A DNA stretch of 64,000 bases, from the NCBI RefSeq assembly GCF_017742245.1, contig NZ_JAGHKO010000001.1:1703061-1767060 (forward strand), given 5' to 3'. Below are positions 32,984 through 41,600 of the stretch, in pieces; the stretch's first letter is position 1; each line of letters starts with the position of its first letter. The position numbers and the translations under genes were made by a program. The stretch comes from Niastella soli. GTDB taxonomy: Bacteria > Bacteroidota > Bacteroidia > Chitinophagales > Chitinophagaceae. The notes below the pieces were generated by a model. It had not been told where the DNA came from. It was given only the letters and a program-made list of their open reading frames with translations, and searched no databases.

Positions 32984-34840
32984 ATGATTCGTAAACAACA
33001 GGTCCTGCAGGATGTAGTGATAAAATTTGCCGGTGATTCCGGAGACGGGATGCAGTTAACAGGCACTCAGTTCACTAACAATACTGCTTTGCTTGGCATT
33101 GACCTTGCCACTTTTCCTGATTTTCCGGCCGAAATACGTGCCCCCCAGGGAACCCTGCCTGGTGTAAGCGGTTACCAATTGAGGTTTTCGAGCGACCGGA
33201 TCTTTACCCCCGGTGATGAATGTGATGTGCTGGTAGCAATGAATGCCGCCGCGTTGAAAGCCAACCTGAAATCCCTGAAGAAAGGAGGAAAGATAATAGC
33301 CAATACCGATGGTTTTGATATAAAGAACCTGCGTTTGGCCAATTATCCTGATGGTATAAATCCCCTGGAAGATGGCAGCCTCGACAATTATGAGGTCATT
33401 AAAATGGATGTTACTAAAATGACCCGCGAGGCGCTGAAAGAAATTACCATGGGCACGAAAGAAAAGGACCGTGCAAAGAATATGTTCGTGCTGGGTTTTC
33501 TGTACTGGATGTATAACCGGGATATGGAAAACACCATCCAGTTCCTGAAAGACAAATTCAATAAAAAGCCTGAGATCCTTGAAAGCAACGTAAAGGTGTT
33601 ACAGGCTGGTTATAATTTCGGTGATACCACTGAAACGTTTACTACCCGCTATAAAGTTGATAAAGCGCGTATGGATAGCGGTGAATACCGTTCCATTATG
33701 GGTAACCAGGCCGTGGCCTATGGCCTTATTGCCGCTTCGCAAAAAAGTGGGTTGCCTTTGTTCCTGGGTACTTATCCCATTACCCCTGCTTCGGATATTT
33801 TACATGAACTGAGCCGGCACAAAGGCTTTGGAATAAAGACCTTCCAGGCAGAAGATGAAATTGCCGGTATCTCTTCGGCCATTGGCGCTGCGTATGGCGG
33901 AAACCTGGGTGTTACCACTACTTCCGGTCCTGGTATGGCATTAAAAGGAGAAGCAATGGGTCTGGCTGTAATGTTAGAGATCCCGCTCGTGATCTGCGAT
34001 ATTCAACGTGGCGGACCTTCAACGGGTTTGCCTACCAAAACAGAACAAAGCGACCTGTTGCAGGCGTATTATGGACGTAATGGCGAATGCCCCATGCCTA
34101 TAGTATCGGCGAGCACCCCCAGTGATTGTTTTGATGCGGTGTATGAAGCGGTACGTATAGCTGTTCAACATATGACGCCGGTGATCTTCCTGAGCGATGG
34201 ATATATTGCCAATGGTGCCGAACCCTGGCGTTTCCCCAAGAGCGATGACCTGCCCGCTATAACAGTTAAATTCAAGACCGAACTGGGTCATGGAGAAGAT
34301 AAATTCCAGCCTTATCTGCGTGATGAGAAACTGGTGCGTCCCTGGGCTATTCCCGGTGTGCCTGGTTTAGAACACCGCATTGGTGGTCTGGAAAAACAAA
34401 ACAATACTGGTAACGTAAGTTACGATCCTGAGAACCACCAGTTGATGGTGAAGATCAGACAGGAGAAAGTTGATAAAATAGCTGATTATATACCCGAACA
34501 AACATTAGACAGCGGCCCTGAAACCGGTAAGATCCTGGTGCTGGGATGGGGTAGTACCTATGGCGCCATAAAAAGTGCGGTGGCTGAAATGCAAATGCAA
34601 GGGTATGCTGTTAGTCATGCCCATTTACGTTATGTACGTCCATTCCCTAAAAACCTGGGCACTATTCTGAAGAACTTCGATCAGGTATTGATCCCTGAGA
34701 TCAATAACGGACAATTGATCAGGATCATTCGTGACCAGTACTTTGTTGATGCGAAAGGCTATAACAAGATCATGGGTGTGCCCATTACCAAAACTGAGTT
34801 GGTAATGAAACTACAGGAAATGCTGGGTCGCGTGAATTAA
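32984..34840 (+). CDS. korA: 2-oxoacid:ferredoxin oxidoreductase, fused gamma-alpha subunit (KorA type)
   Basis: 618 residues. The N-terminal gamma domain (1-190) has IKFAGDSGDGMQLTGTQF and PAEIRAPQGTLPGVSGYQLRFSS. The alpha domain (about 225-618) has the pyrimidine-binding domain I pattern (GNQAVAYGLIAASQKSG, GTYPITPASDILHELS) and TTTSGPGMALKGEAMG. It is the alpha half of an enzyme that oxidises 2-oxoglutarate or a related 2-oxoacid to acyl-CoA with ferredoxin. The beta subunit, which binds thiamine diphosphate and is normally the next gene, is not here: a strong terminator follows, then an opposite-strand gene. Confidence 0.92.
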   Translation: MIRKQQVLQDVVIKFAGDSGDGMQLTGTQFTNNTALLGIDLATFPDFPAEIRAPQGTLPGVSGYQLRFSSDRIFTPGDECDVLVAMNAAALKANLKSLKKGGKIIANTDGFDIKNLRLANYPDGINPLEDGSLDNYEVIKMDVTKMTREALKEITMGTKEKDRAKNMFVLGFLYWMYNRDMENTIQFLKDKFNKKPEILESNVKVLQAGYNFGDTTETFTTRYKVDKARMDSGEYRSIMGNQAVAYGLIAASQKSGLPLFLGTYPITPASDILHELSRHKGFGIKTFQAEDEIAGISSAIGAAYGGNLGVTTTSGPGMALKGEAMGLAVMLEIPLVICDIQRGGPSTGLPTKTEQSDLLQAYYGRNGECPMPIVSASTPSDCFDAVYEAVRIAVQHMTPVIFLSDGYIANGAEPWRFPKSDDLPAITVKFKTELGHGEDKFQPYLRDEKLVRPWAIPGVPGLEHRIGGLEKQNNTGNVSYDPENHQLMVKIRQEKVDKIADYIPEQTLDSGPETGKILVLGWGSTYGAIKSAVAEMQMQGYAVSHAHLRYVRPFPKNLGTILKNFDQVLIPEINNGQLIRIIRDQYFVDAKGYNKIMGVPITKTELVMKLQEMLGRVN

Positions 34841-34862
34841 GACAATAACTGTAATAAATTAT

Positions 34863-34903
34863 AAATCCCGTCCCTGGGTTAGTATAGAGGACGGGATTTT
34901 TTT
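34863..34903 (+). terminator. Rho-independent terminator after korA
   Basis: AAATCCCGTCC (34863-34873) pairs with GGACGGGATTT (34889-34899), followed by a T-run ending at 34903. A strong 11-bp stem, 22 bp past the korA stop. Confidence 0.92.
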
Positions 34904-34930
34904 ATCTCCTGCTTTTTATTGAACAGGTAT

Positions 34931-35479
34931 TTAATTACTCTTAGTCTTTGATCTGTCACCTTCCATTTTCTTTTTCAGATCTCCCGTCTTTATCTTCCCG
35001 CTGATCGAATCGGCTTTCATTTTTGAATTGCCGTCTTTCAACTTCATAGTACTGTTATCCATTTTAAATTTCTTGTCCCCGTCTTTGATCTTGATCTCGT
35101 CTTTGTCTATTTTTATTTTATCTGCGTTCAGTTTGTATACGCCGTCATCAGCTTTGATCACGTAATTGTTTACAACATATCTGCCTCTTCCATAAATGGT
35201 GTCGCCTGAAGGCACGTCGATATAAAATTCTATTGGCTCGTTGGTAACTGCCGAATAGGTCATTCGTGACGCAGGATCATAATAAAGATCAACCGGGGCG
35301 CCTGTTTTCAGATCAACGTATTGTGATGTTGTTGCATCAGATTTTTGGGGAATTGTATCAACCACATTTTGTTGATCGGCCACAGCATTCGTATCCCTGT
35401 TTTCAGTGTTGCTATCCTGACAGCTTGTAATGATCAATGCAGTGCCAGTAATAGCCATAAACTGTTGGAGTCTATTCAT
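34931..35479 (-). CDS. Predicted lipoprotein with Lys/Asp-rich repeated tail
   Basis: 182 residues. The lipoprotein signal ends with lipidated Cys20 (LIITSCQD). The second half repeats short segments of the kind K-(I/M)-K-x-D-(G/K)-(D/N), for example KIKIDKDEIKIKDGDKKFKMD, with many alternating Lys and Asp. It has no recognised domain. The tail may form beta strands with charged faces. It is monocistronic, converging with korA and 91 bp upstream of the cyclase gene's stop. Confidence 0.7.
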   Translation of the reverse strand: MNRLQQFMAITGTALIITSCQDSNTENRDTNAVADQQNVVDTIPQKSDATTSQYVDLKTGAPVDLYYDPASRMTYSAVTNEPIEFYIDVPSGDTIYGRGRYVVNNYVIKADDGVYKLNADKIKIDKDEIKIKDGDKKFKMDNSTMKLKDGNSKMKADSISGKIKTGDLKKKMEGDRSKTKSN

Positions 35480-35570
35480 ATGGTTTATGGTACTATAAGC
35501 AATAATTATGCAATGAGGAAAGTGCTGTGCTAACAGGGTAGGATGTGGAAAATGTGCAACGCTATGAACG

Positions 35571-36680
35571 TTAAAACTTCAATGCATACAATTCCATAGC
35601 CGATTCTTTTCCTTTCAGGTCTACGAGGCCCAGGTTGGCGAATTGCCAGTTCTTTAAATTGGTTTGGCTAACAAAAGCTTTGGAGGTGATCACCTGCTGA
35701 TTCAATTCACTGGTGGCGGAACGCAACCGGGCTGCGGTATTCATGGTGTCACCGCTCATGGCCAGGTCTTTTTTAATAACGCCTATTTCCCCAATAGTTA
35801 CTTCGCCGGTATGGATACCCGCCCTGAATTCGGGCACAAAACCATATTGTCTTTTGAAGTATTTATTGTTACGTTTTAATAATCGCTTACAATCCAGTAA
35901 TGCCTGCAGGCATTTTTTATTGGCGTTACTGTTTTTGACTACCCAGGAGGCCACCACTTCATCGCCTACGTACTGGTATATCTGGCCATCATTTTCCAGC
36001 AAGGCTATTGAGATGAAATAAATGAAATCGCGAATGAAGCGAAAGTATTTTTTATGACCCAGTTGTTCGGCAATGGTAGTTGAATCTACCAGATCGATGA
36101 ATATGACTGTTCGTTTTTCATTTTTAGGCGTTAAGTACCGGCCGGCCAGGATATCAAGAAAAACACCGGGGGAGTATTTTTCATTAACTTCAATAATAAG
36201 AATGGTAACCAGAAAGGTGATAAGCCAGCGGATCCATTGACTGAAGAAAAGAGAGGATTGAAATGTTTTATAGTAGTTATGCCCCAACTCAGTGGTGAGC
36301 GGTTCTTTTTCTATTAACCAGATATAGGTATAGTGTAAAATATAGTTCAACAAAAAGGCTGCGCCTACCAATAGAATGCTTTTTATTAACAGCCCTAACC
36401 CTAAAGGAAGATTCCTTACCAGATGTTTTAACTGGTAAATAAGCAGGTAAGCCATGGCAAGGCAGATAATAAATACCAGTCCGGTCCGCAATAATAATAC
36501 TGCAGATGTATGCATGTCGAACGGATCTATTGCTTCGTTAATATGATCGCGGAAGAATTTATATAAATAAACGCCTGTGTCGATGATAGTCCAGAATAGC
36601 GCGGTCATCACCATCAGCTTTATCCGGTACCTGCTGATGGCGCCTAATTTGAGCACTATGCGATGACCAAAGGCTTTCAT
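35571..36680 (-). CDS. Membrane class III nucleotidyl cyclase
   Basis: 369 residues. Four transmembrane helices (about 22-41, 60-83, 98-122, 145-165) are followed by a cytoplasmic class III cyclase domain (about 185-369). Metal Asp196 (FIDLVDST) and Asp240 (YVGDEVVASW) are present, and the transition-state pair Asn314/Arg318 is in NTAARL. The positions that usually read Lys and Asp in ATP cyclases are Gln236 and Ala307 by my alignment, so the nucleotide is not predictable. The start at 36680 is two bases after the stop of the HD-effector gene; a longer frame into that gene was rejected because it would overlap it by 235 bp. It is the last gene of a four-gene operon. It could produce cAMP, cGMP or a pyrimidine cyclic nucleotide. 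Confidence 0.9.
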   Translation of the reverse strand: MKAFGHRIVLKLGAISRYRIKLMVMTALFWTIIDTGVYLYKFFRDHINEAIDPFDMHTSAVLLLRTGLVFIICLAMAYLLIYQLKHLVRNLPLGLGLLIKSILLVGAAFLLNYILHYTYIWLIEKEPLTTELGHNYYKTFQSSLFFSQWIRWLITFLVTILIIEVNEKYSPGVFLDILAGRYLTPKNEKRTVIFIDLVDSTTIAEQLGHKKYFRFIRDFIYFISIALLENDGQIYQYVGDEVVASWVVKNSNANKKCLQALLDCKRLLKRNNKYFKRQYGFVPEFRAGIHTGEVTIGEIGVIKKDLAMSGDTMNTAARLRSATSELNQQVITSKAFVSQTNLKNWQFANLGLVDLKGKESAMELYALKF

Positions 36681-36682
36681 AT

Positions 36683-37939
36683 TCAGGAGCTGTAAGGTGA
36701 AACGGATGATGAGTTTATGACCGGTTGCTGTGGTGTATGCACCATTATGGCAACCATAAATGCCAGTACCGAAATAAATATCCCGATCATAAATACGGTA
36801 TAAGCCAGTCTGATGAGTTTGTATTTTCGTGCCAACACCACTCCCAATTGGTGAATGTCCATAATTAATGAGCTGTATAAATAATCCGGATCGCGCATCA
36901 TGGTATTCATGGCCCATTTATACTCACTCACTTTTGTTTTATAGAAGTTTCCAAAGAATAACAGGTTGGTGTTTTTATTCAGGATATCTTCCCGGCTAAA
37001 ATTACCGGTAGATACTTTTGGCCGCGTAGCCATAATAGCTATGATAATAGTAGTGAGTGAAGAAGCCAGGAATAAAAATGTAGGAATGGTCAGATGTCTT
37101 TCCACTTCTATACGGCGAATGAGCACAGACAAGATCACTGAAATAATAATGGCATTTACACTGATCAGAATACTGGCTTTCCCGTCAGCCATTCTACTGA
37201 GTTCAACATGGTTCTCTGAGGTTAACCGCAACATGGTTTGTATACCACGTGCAACAAGCGAGTTCTTGCGCTTGCTTGCAGGGTCTTTGGCCTCTTCTTC
37301 TGGCAGCAATAAGGTTTCACTTACGTTGGGGCCTTCTACATCCTTATTTATTTTTTTATTGAGCTTACGCATATTCTTTTCCTTTCCTTTTTGCAACAGA
37401 CCAATACAATAGGAAGTATAGAACTGGTGTTTCTCCAATAGGTCGAGGCTATTCCGTTCCCAATCCATTACCAGGGTATTCATGTTGCGCAGGATCAATT
37501 CCTTCTTCATGGCCTTATTGGTTTCCTTAAATTCGGGCAGGCCAAAATGATAGGTATCTGCATCGCAGATGATCATTTCCTGTAACGACTGGGGCGATGG
37601 AGGTAATTGGGTCATGCGGATGAGGGCTGCTGATCTATTGATCATTTCATTATCATCTATTTTGGATGTCAGGAATTCTGTCATCAATGCCACACTTTTT
37701 TCTTCATGATGGCTGGGGTCGCTGACGAGGTGACCTGTATCGTGAAACCAGGCGGCAATCACTAATTCAAGCAACTCTTTATCGGGCAATTTGTAATGCG
37801 CTGCAATTTCATATACGCGCTCTACAACAGTTACAGTATGTTGCAGGTTATGAAATACCAGGTTGGTATGGTTGTGTTGTTTGAACAACATCCTTACATA
37901 ACTTTCTGTATCCAGGAGCAGCGCATTATAAGTTGACAT
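36683..37939 (-). CDS. HD-domain phosphohydrolase fused to a Pycsar-type transmembrane effector domain
   Basis: 418 residues. The N-terminal HD domain (about 20-185) has the motif His34, His66-Asp67, His70 and Asp128 (HTVTVVERVYEIA, AAWFHDTGH, ICDADTYHFG), as in cyclic-nucleotide and ppGpp phosphohydrolases. A charged linker (185-228) follows. The C-terminal domain (about 230-405) matches the Pycsar effector / DUF5706 pattern: ENHVELSRMADGKASILISVNA, then transmembrane helices at 256-275, 284-303 and 380-401. The gene lies 10 bp after the phosphoesterase gene and 2 bp before the cyclase gene. It would hydrolyse a cyclic nucleotide on one end and sense or respond to it on the other; the activity is inferred. 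Confidence 0.88.
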   Translation of the reverse strand: MSTYNALLLDTESYVRMLFKQHNHTNLVFHNLQHTVTVVERVYEIAAHYKLPDKELLELVIAAWFHDTGHLVSDPSHHEEKSVALMTEFLTSKIDDNEMINRSAALIRMTQLPPSPQSLQEMIICDADTYHFGLPEFKETNKAMKKELILRNMNTLVMDWERNSLDLLEKHQFYTSYCIGLLQKGKEKNMRKLNKKINKDVEGPNVSETLLLPEEEAKDPASKRKNSLVARGIQTMLRLTSENHVELSRMADGKASILISVNAIIISVILSVLIRRIEVERHLTIPTFLFLASSLTTIIIAIMATRPKVSTGNFSREDILNKNTNLLFFGNFYKTKVSEYKWAMNTMMRDPDYLYSSLIMDIHQLGVVLARKYKLIRLAYTVFMIGIFISVLAFMVAIMVHTPQQPVINSSSVSPYSS

Positions 37940-37949
37940 ACGAACAGAA

Positions 37950-40900
37950 TTAAAAGGTTAAATTCAATTTGGTGCCCAGTGTAAAGTTCACGAGATGTTC
38001 TTCGTTTGAAAAGCCAACAGTAGCAGACACTAACACCATATTATAGGGTACATAATAAAATCCGCCACCATAAGCGTAATGCCATTTTTTACTGTTTTCC
38101 CCTTTTAGCCAAACCCGGCCAACATCGTTAAAGGCTACCAGTCCTACCTGACCAGGCAGCACATACGATTTGCTATCGAATAATTTTACCCGAAACTCAA
38201 GACTGGCGTAAGCGAGGGAACTGCCTGAAAAGCGGTTCTTCCTAAAGCCGCGTAAATAGTTGTTCGCGCCCAGGGTGAGGGCCTGAAAGTATTCCAGGCT
38301 GTCGCTGAAAATGTGGCCGCCGCCTAATCGCAGCACGGTTACCCATTTGGCCGGAAAGCTCATGCTGGCATATACGGTCATATCTGATTCCAGCTTGCTT
38401 AATGGCGAGCTGGCTTTATTCAGCGGTTGTAATTGGGTAAAGGTTGTTAACCAGTTTATACCCCGGGTAGGGAATAATTCATTATTGAGATTGTAGAGCA
38501 GGAATCCCGCTTTACCGCCTGCATATGCTTTTACTGAATATACGTCGGTGGAATCGAGCCCTATGTGCGATGGTTTGCCCAGAATGTAATCTTTGTTATT
38601 TTCCTGGCTATTCCAGTACCGGTAAATAGACGGGCCGGCAAACACGCTGAACACAGACGCAACCTTATACCTGAATAAAAAATCGCCAGCTATATTTTTA
38701 TATCGGGCCCGGTAATATTTTATAGTTGAATCGTCATTGATCTTTGTGTTGTTACCAAAGCCAAAAAAATTATTCAGCGCCGGGTTCATTACTTCGGCAT
38801 TGACAACGACATCTGTTTTAGGCAGCACATCTACAAACAATGCCCGGTATTTTACCTGCATAGCTTTTTGACTGGTTGCAAACAGCACAGAAAGCCGTTG
38901 CTCTGATGAGTAAGGTGTTTTGCGGAACGCATATTTACGGTGCCACAAACCAAAGCCGAACATAAATCCGTCATCGGCATTGTAACCCAGATTGATCCGG
39001 GGAAAATGAAAAATGTTGTACTGGTATTGATCAGTAAAATCATACTCATTTACATCGGTATGGCTGCTAAAGCGATTCCGGCTGGACCTGCCTTTATCAA
39101 TATAATTCTTTTCTGTGTTGAGGTCGTACAGATAGTTTTTAATATTACCATTTATATGAAAGGTGTCATTGCCTTTGCCACCAATAATTCTCAGGAATGT
39201 TCTGTTAGGTGCATTGGCTGAAATGTCAAACTTATCATTACCGCGCAATCCGTATAAACGGATCTCTTTTGTCTTAGTGGGATCGAACAGGCGGTCGTAC
39301 ATCACAAAGCCTGAGTCTTTTCCTTCATGCGCCAGCACTTGTACGCGCACATTTTTTCCTTCATTGTATACTTTAAATAATTCTGTTTTATTACTGCCCA
39401 GTACAGTTACCTGTTTGGCAAGAAAGTCGTAATATTTCAATGATTTTACGCCCAGGTCATTGCGGCGGCTGATCAATTTATCGGCAGTTTCTTTGCCATC
39501 GAGGGTATATATCTCGGGTGGCATTTGTTTCACTGCTCTTTGAATGGCGGTATCTGTCATCTGCCGTCTGAAAACAGTGGTCACCGAATCCCATTCTTTT
39601 TTATCAATGTCGTTCAGGAACAGGCGGTCAAAATCTTTTGACACGGCTGTCAGGTGATTTATATCATGGATCTTATATTTCAGTCCTTTCAGGAAGGGTA
39701 AACGTTTGCGCGAGATCCAGGCAATTAGCCAACCATCTGAATGAAAGAAAGCCTGGTCGCGGTCTTTGGGTATGGGATAGAATAATTTACCCCGGCCGGT
39801 ATCACGAACCCCCCATTTAAATTGGTCCATATGGCGATCCCAGTCGGCAATCATAATATCCAGCAGGCGGGCTTTCAATACTTCTGTTTGTATAACCCGT
39901 TTGTTATTGTCTTCGGTCATGTCATTGAAAACGGTTATAGAGCCCTTGGTATCGGTGCCATCCCAGCTGGCATTCTTTTGTTCCAGCATACAAACCTTGT
40001 TAGCAAACATGGGCCGGTATACACCAAAGGCCAGGTCATCGGGCACCAGAAAAAACTGTGGGGTTGGATGTGCAATATGCGCAGAAGCAGCCAATGAGGC
40101 AATAGGTAATGGCGCATAGGGTTGTGCGGCTGAGATCATGTCCTGCACTATTTCTGAGGCCATTGTATTACGCAGGTTTTCGGGCAATGCCTGTTCGGGG
40201 TCTTTGTCAATAGTACGCAAGGCCCATTCCTTGCCATTTTTATCTTCGAGGGTCAGCGATTTGGTTTGTTTACCGCCACCCATGCTTTTTATCTTGAAAC
40301 CGCCGTGTTCTTCTTTAAGCCGGAATACTTTCAGCTTCACCGGTTGTGCCCACACATCACGGTAATTATTACCAAGTACCAATCGTTTTAACCCAGATGC
40401 CTTTTCTTTATAATGCAGACCGGCAGCGGCTTCATAATAGTCGGTGTAGGGCGGTATCTGTAATTTGGCCGTGTCTTCCTTCAGGGTTGGTGGTTTTGAA
40501 AAGTCGATGATGTTCTTTGAAAAAGATTCTTTTGCAGTAGCAGAGTCAACATCTACGGTATAGAACTTGCACGTTACGGTTTTGTTTTTTGATATTTCCA
40601 AAACGGCAAAGCCCAGTGAATCGGCATTAATATAAAGTGAGTTCTTACTTTTTTCAGCCCGGCTGGTATGGCATCCGGACCCGCTTACAATATAATAATG
40701 GCTGGTATCTTTTAGCAGTTGTAAACTGTGGTCGTGTCCCGTTGCATATATAATGTTGGGATGTAATCTTGTTTCGGCCCGAATGGCATTCACCATATTG
40801 GTGTAGGCAGGGTAGCTGATATCCTGGGGGCTGCCAAATACACTACGGCTGATGGGATAAATGGAACCTATTACCGGAAGAGGGATCCACAAATTCTTTT

Positions 40901-41600
40901 TCATGTCGGTAAAAGGAAACACGTGTTGTTTTAAACCAAAATAACCACCATGGATCCCATTACTCATAAAGGGATGATGGCAGGCCATTATCACCAGCTT
41001 ATTATAGTTTTTGCGGAGCATTTCAGAAAGCTGGATCATGAATTCATTTTCCGTCTTGCAATCGCAATCCCATTCAACACCGGGCTTATCGTTCTGATGC
41101 AAAAACCACTGGCTATCGAAAACGATCATGACCACATCTTTACCAATGGGTACTTCTATCGGGCCGGGACAACCCTCTTTTGGAATGAACTCAACGTTTT
41201 TTTCTTTCATCAGATTTACATAGGCTTCCTGGCGCAACAGGGTTTCCCAGCCATAAGGCCGGCCATTGGCCCAGTCGTGGTTACCGGGGATCATATACAC
41301 ATGAGCCGATGTATTGGCGGCTACGGTCATTTGCGAATCGAGCACTGTTCTTGATAAAACATAATTCCTGTTGCCTTCATCGGGCAGACCGAACTGGTAC
41401 AGGTTATCGCCCAGGTAAACGATGGTTGTTTTTTTATCGGGATGCAGGTGGTTTTTCACAGCAGAAGCAACCGGATGTTTGCCATTGACCAATGCACCGG
41501 CATCACCAATCAAGATGATCCGTGAGATTATCGAGTCATTTGTTTGAGCTAATAGTACATGGCCAATTAAGATCATAAAAAGAGCAAACAAGTACTTCAT
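37950..41600 (-). CDS. Large envelope protein: metallophosphoesterase, kinase-like middle region and BamA-like barrel
   Basis: 1216 residues with a signal peptide (1-19). The calcineurin-like phosphoesterase domain (25-330) has the full metal set: D33 in GDAG, D65-N66 in GDN, N107-H108-D109 in GNHD, H208 in ACHHP, and H289-D290-H291 in GHDH. A middle region (about 410-700) has IADWDRHMDQ (D586, D588, R589, H590) and PIPKDRDQAF (D613, D615), a pattern that recalls atypical kinases. The C-terminal part (about 870-1216) looks like a BamA/surface-antigen barrel with LRGFRKNRF and a terminal Phe. Its first codon overlaps the stop of the preceding lipoprotein gene by four bases. Confidence 0.85.
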   Translation of the reverse strand: MKYLFALFMILIGHVLLAQTNDSIISRIILIGDAGALVNGKHPVASAVKNHLHPDKKTTIVYLGDNLYQFGLPDEGNRNYVLSRTVLDSQMTVAANTSAHVYMIPGNHDWANGRPYGWETLLRQEAYVNLMKEKNVEFIPKEGCPGPIEVPIGKDVVMIVFDSQWFLHQNDKPGVEWDCDCKTENEFMIQLSEMLRKNYNKLVIMACHHPFMSNGIHGGYFGLKQHVFPFTDMKKNLWIPLPVIGSIYPISRSVFGSPQDISYPAYTNMVNAIRAETRLHPNIIYATGHDHSLQLLKDTSHYYIVSGSGCHTSRAEKSKNSLYINADSLGFAVLEISKNKTVTCKFYTVDVDSATAKESFSKNIIDFSKPPTLKEDTAKLQIPPYTDYYEAAAGLHYKEKASGLKRLVLGNNYRDVWAQPVKLKVFRLKEEHGGFKIKSMGGGKQTKSLTLEDKNGKEWALRTIDKDPEQALPENLRNTMASEIVQDMISAAQPYAPLPIASLAASAHIAHPTPQFFLVPDDLAFGVYRPMFANKVCMLEQKNASWDGTDTKGSITVFNDMTEDNNKRVIQTEVLKARLLDIMIADWDRHMDQFKWGVRDTGRGKLFYPIPKDRDQAFFHSDGWLIAWISRKRLPFLKGLKYKIHDINHLTAVSKDFDRLFLNDIDKKEWDSVTTVFRRQMTDTAIQRAVKQMPPEIYTLDGKETADKLISRRNDLGVKSLKYYDFLAKQVTVLGSNKTELFKVYNEGKNVRVQVLAHEGKDSGFVMYDRLFDPTKTKEIRLYGLRGNDKFDISANAPNRTFLRIIGGKGNDTFHINGNIKNYLYDLNTEKNYIDKGRSSRNRFSSHTDVNEYDFTDQYQYNIFHFPRINLGYNADDGFMFGFGLWHRKYAFRKTPYSSEQRLSVLFATSQKAMQVKYRALFVDVLPKTDVVVNAEVMNPALNNFFGFGNNTKINDDSTIKYYRARYKNIAGDFLFRYKVASVFSVFAGPSIYRYWNSQENNKDYILGKPSHIGLDSTDVYSVKAYAGGKAGFLLYNLNNELFPTRGINWLTTFTQLQPLNKASSPLSKLESDMTVYASMSFPAKWVTVLRLGGGHIFSDSLEYFQALTLGANNYLRGFRKNRFSGSSLAYASLEFRVKLFDSKSYVLPGQVGLVAFNDVGRVWLKGENSKKWHYAYGGGFYYVPYNMVLVSATVGFSNEEHLVNFTLGTKLNLTF

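Noticed and set aside
36681-36917. N-terminal extension of the cyclase gene by 79 codons
   Set aside because: It would overlap the HD-effector gene in another frame; the ATG at 36680 is two bases past that gene's stop and gives a sensible membrane N-terminus.
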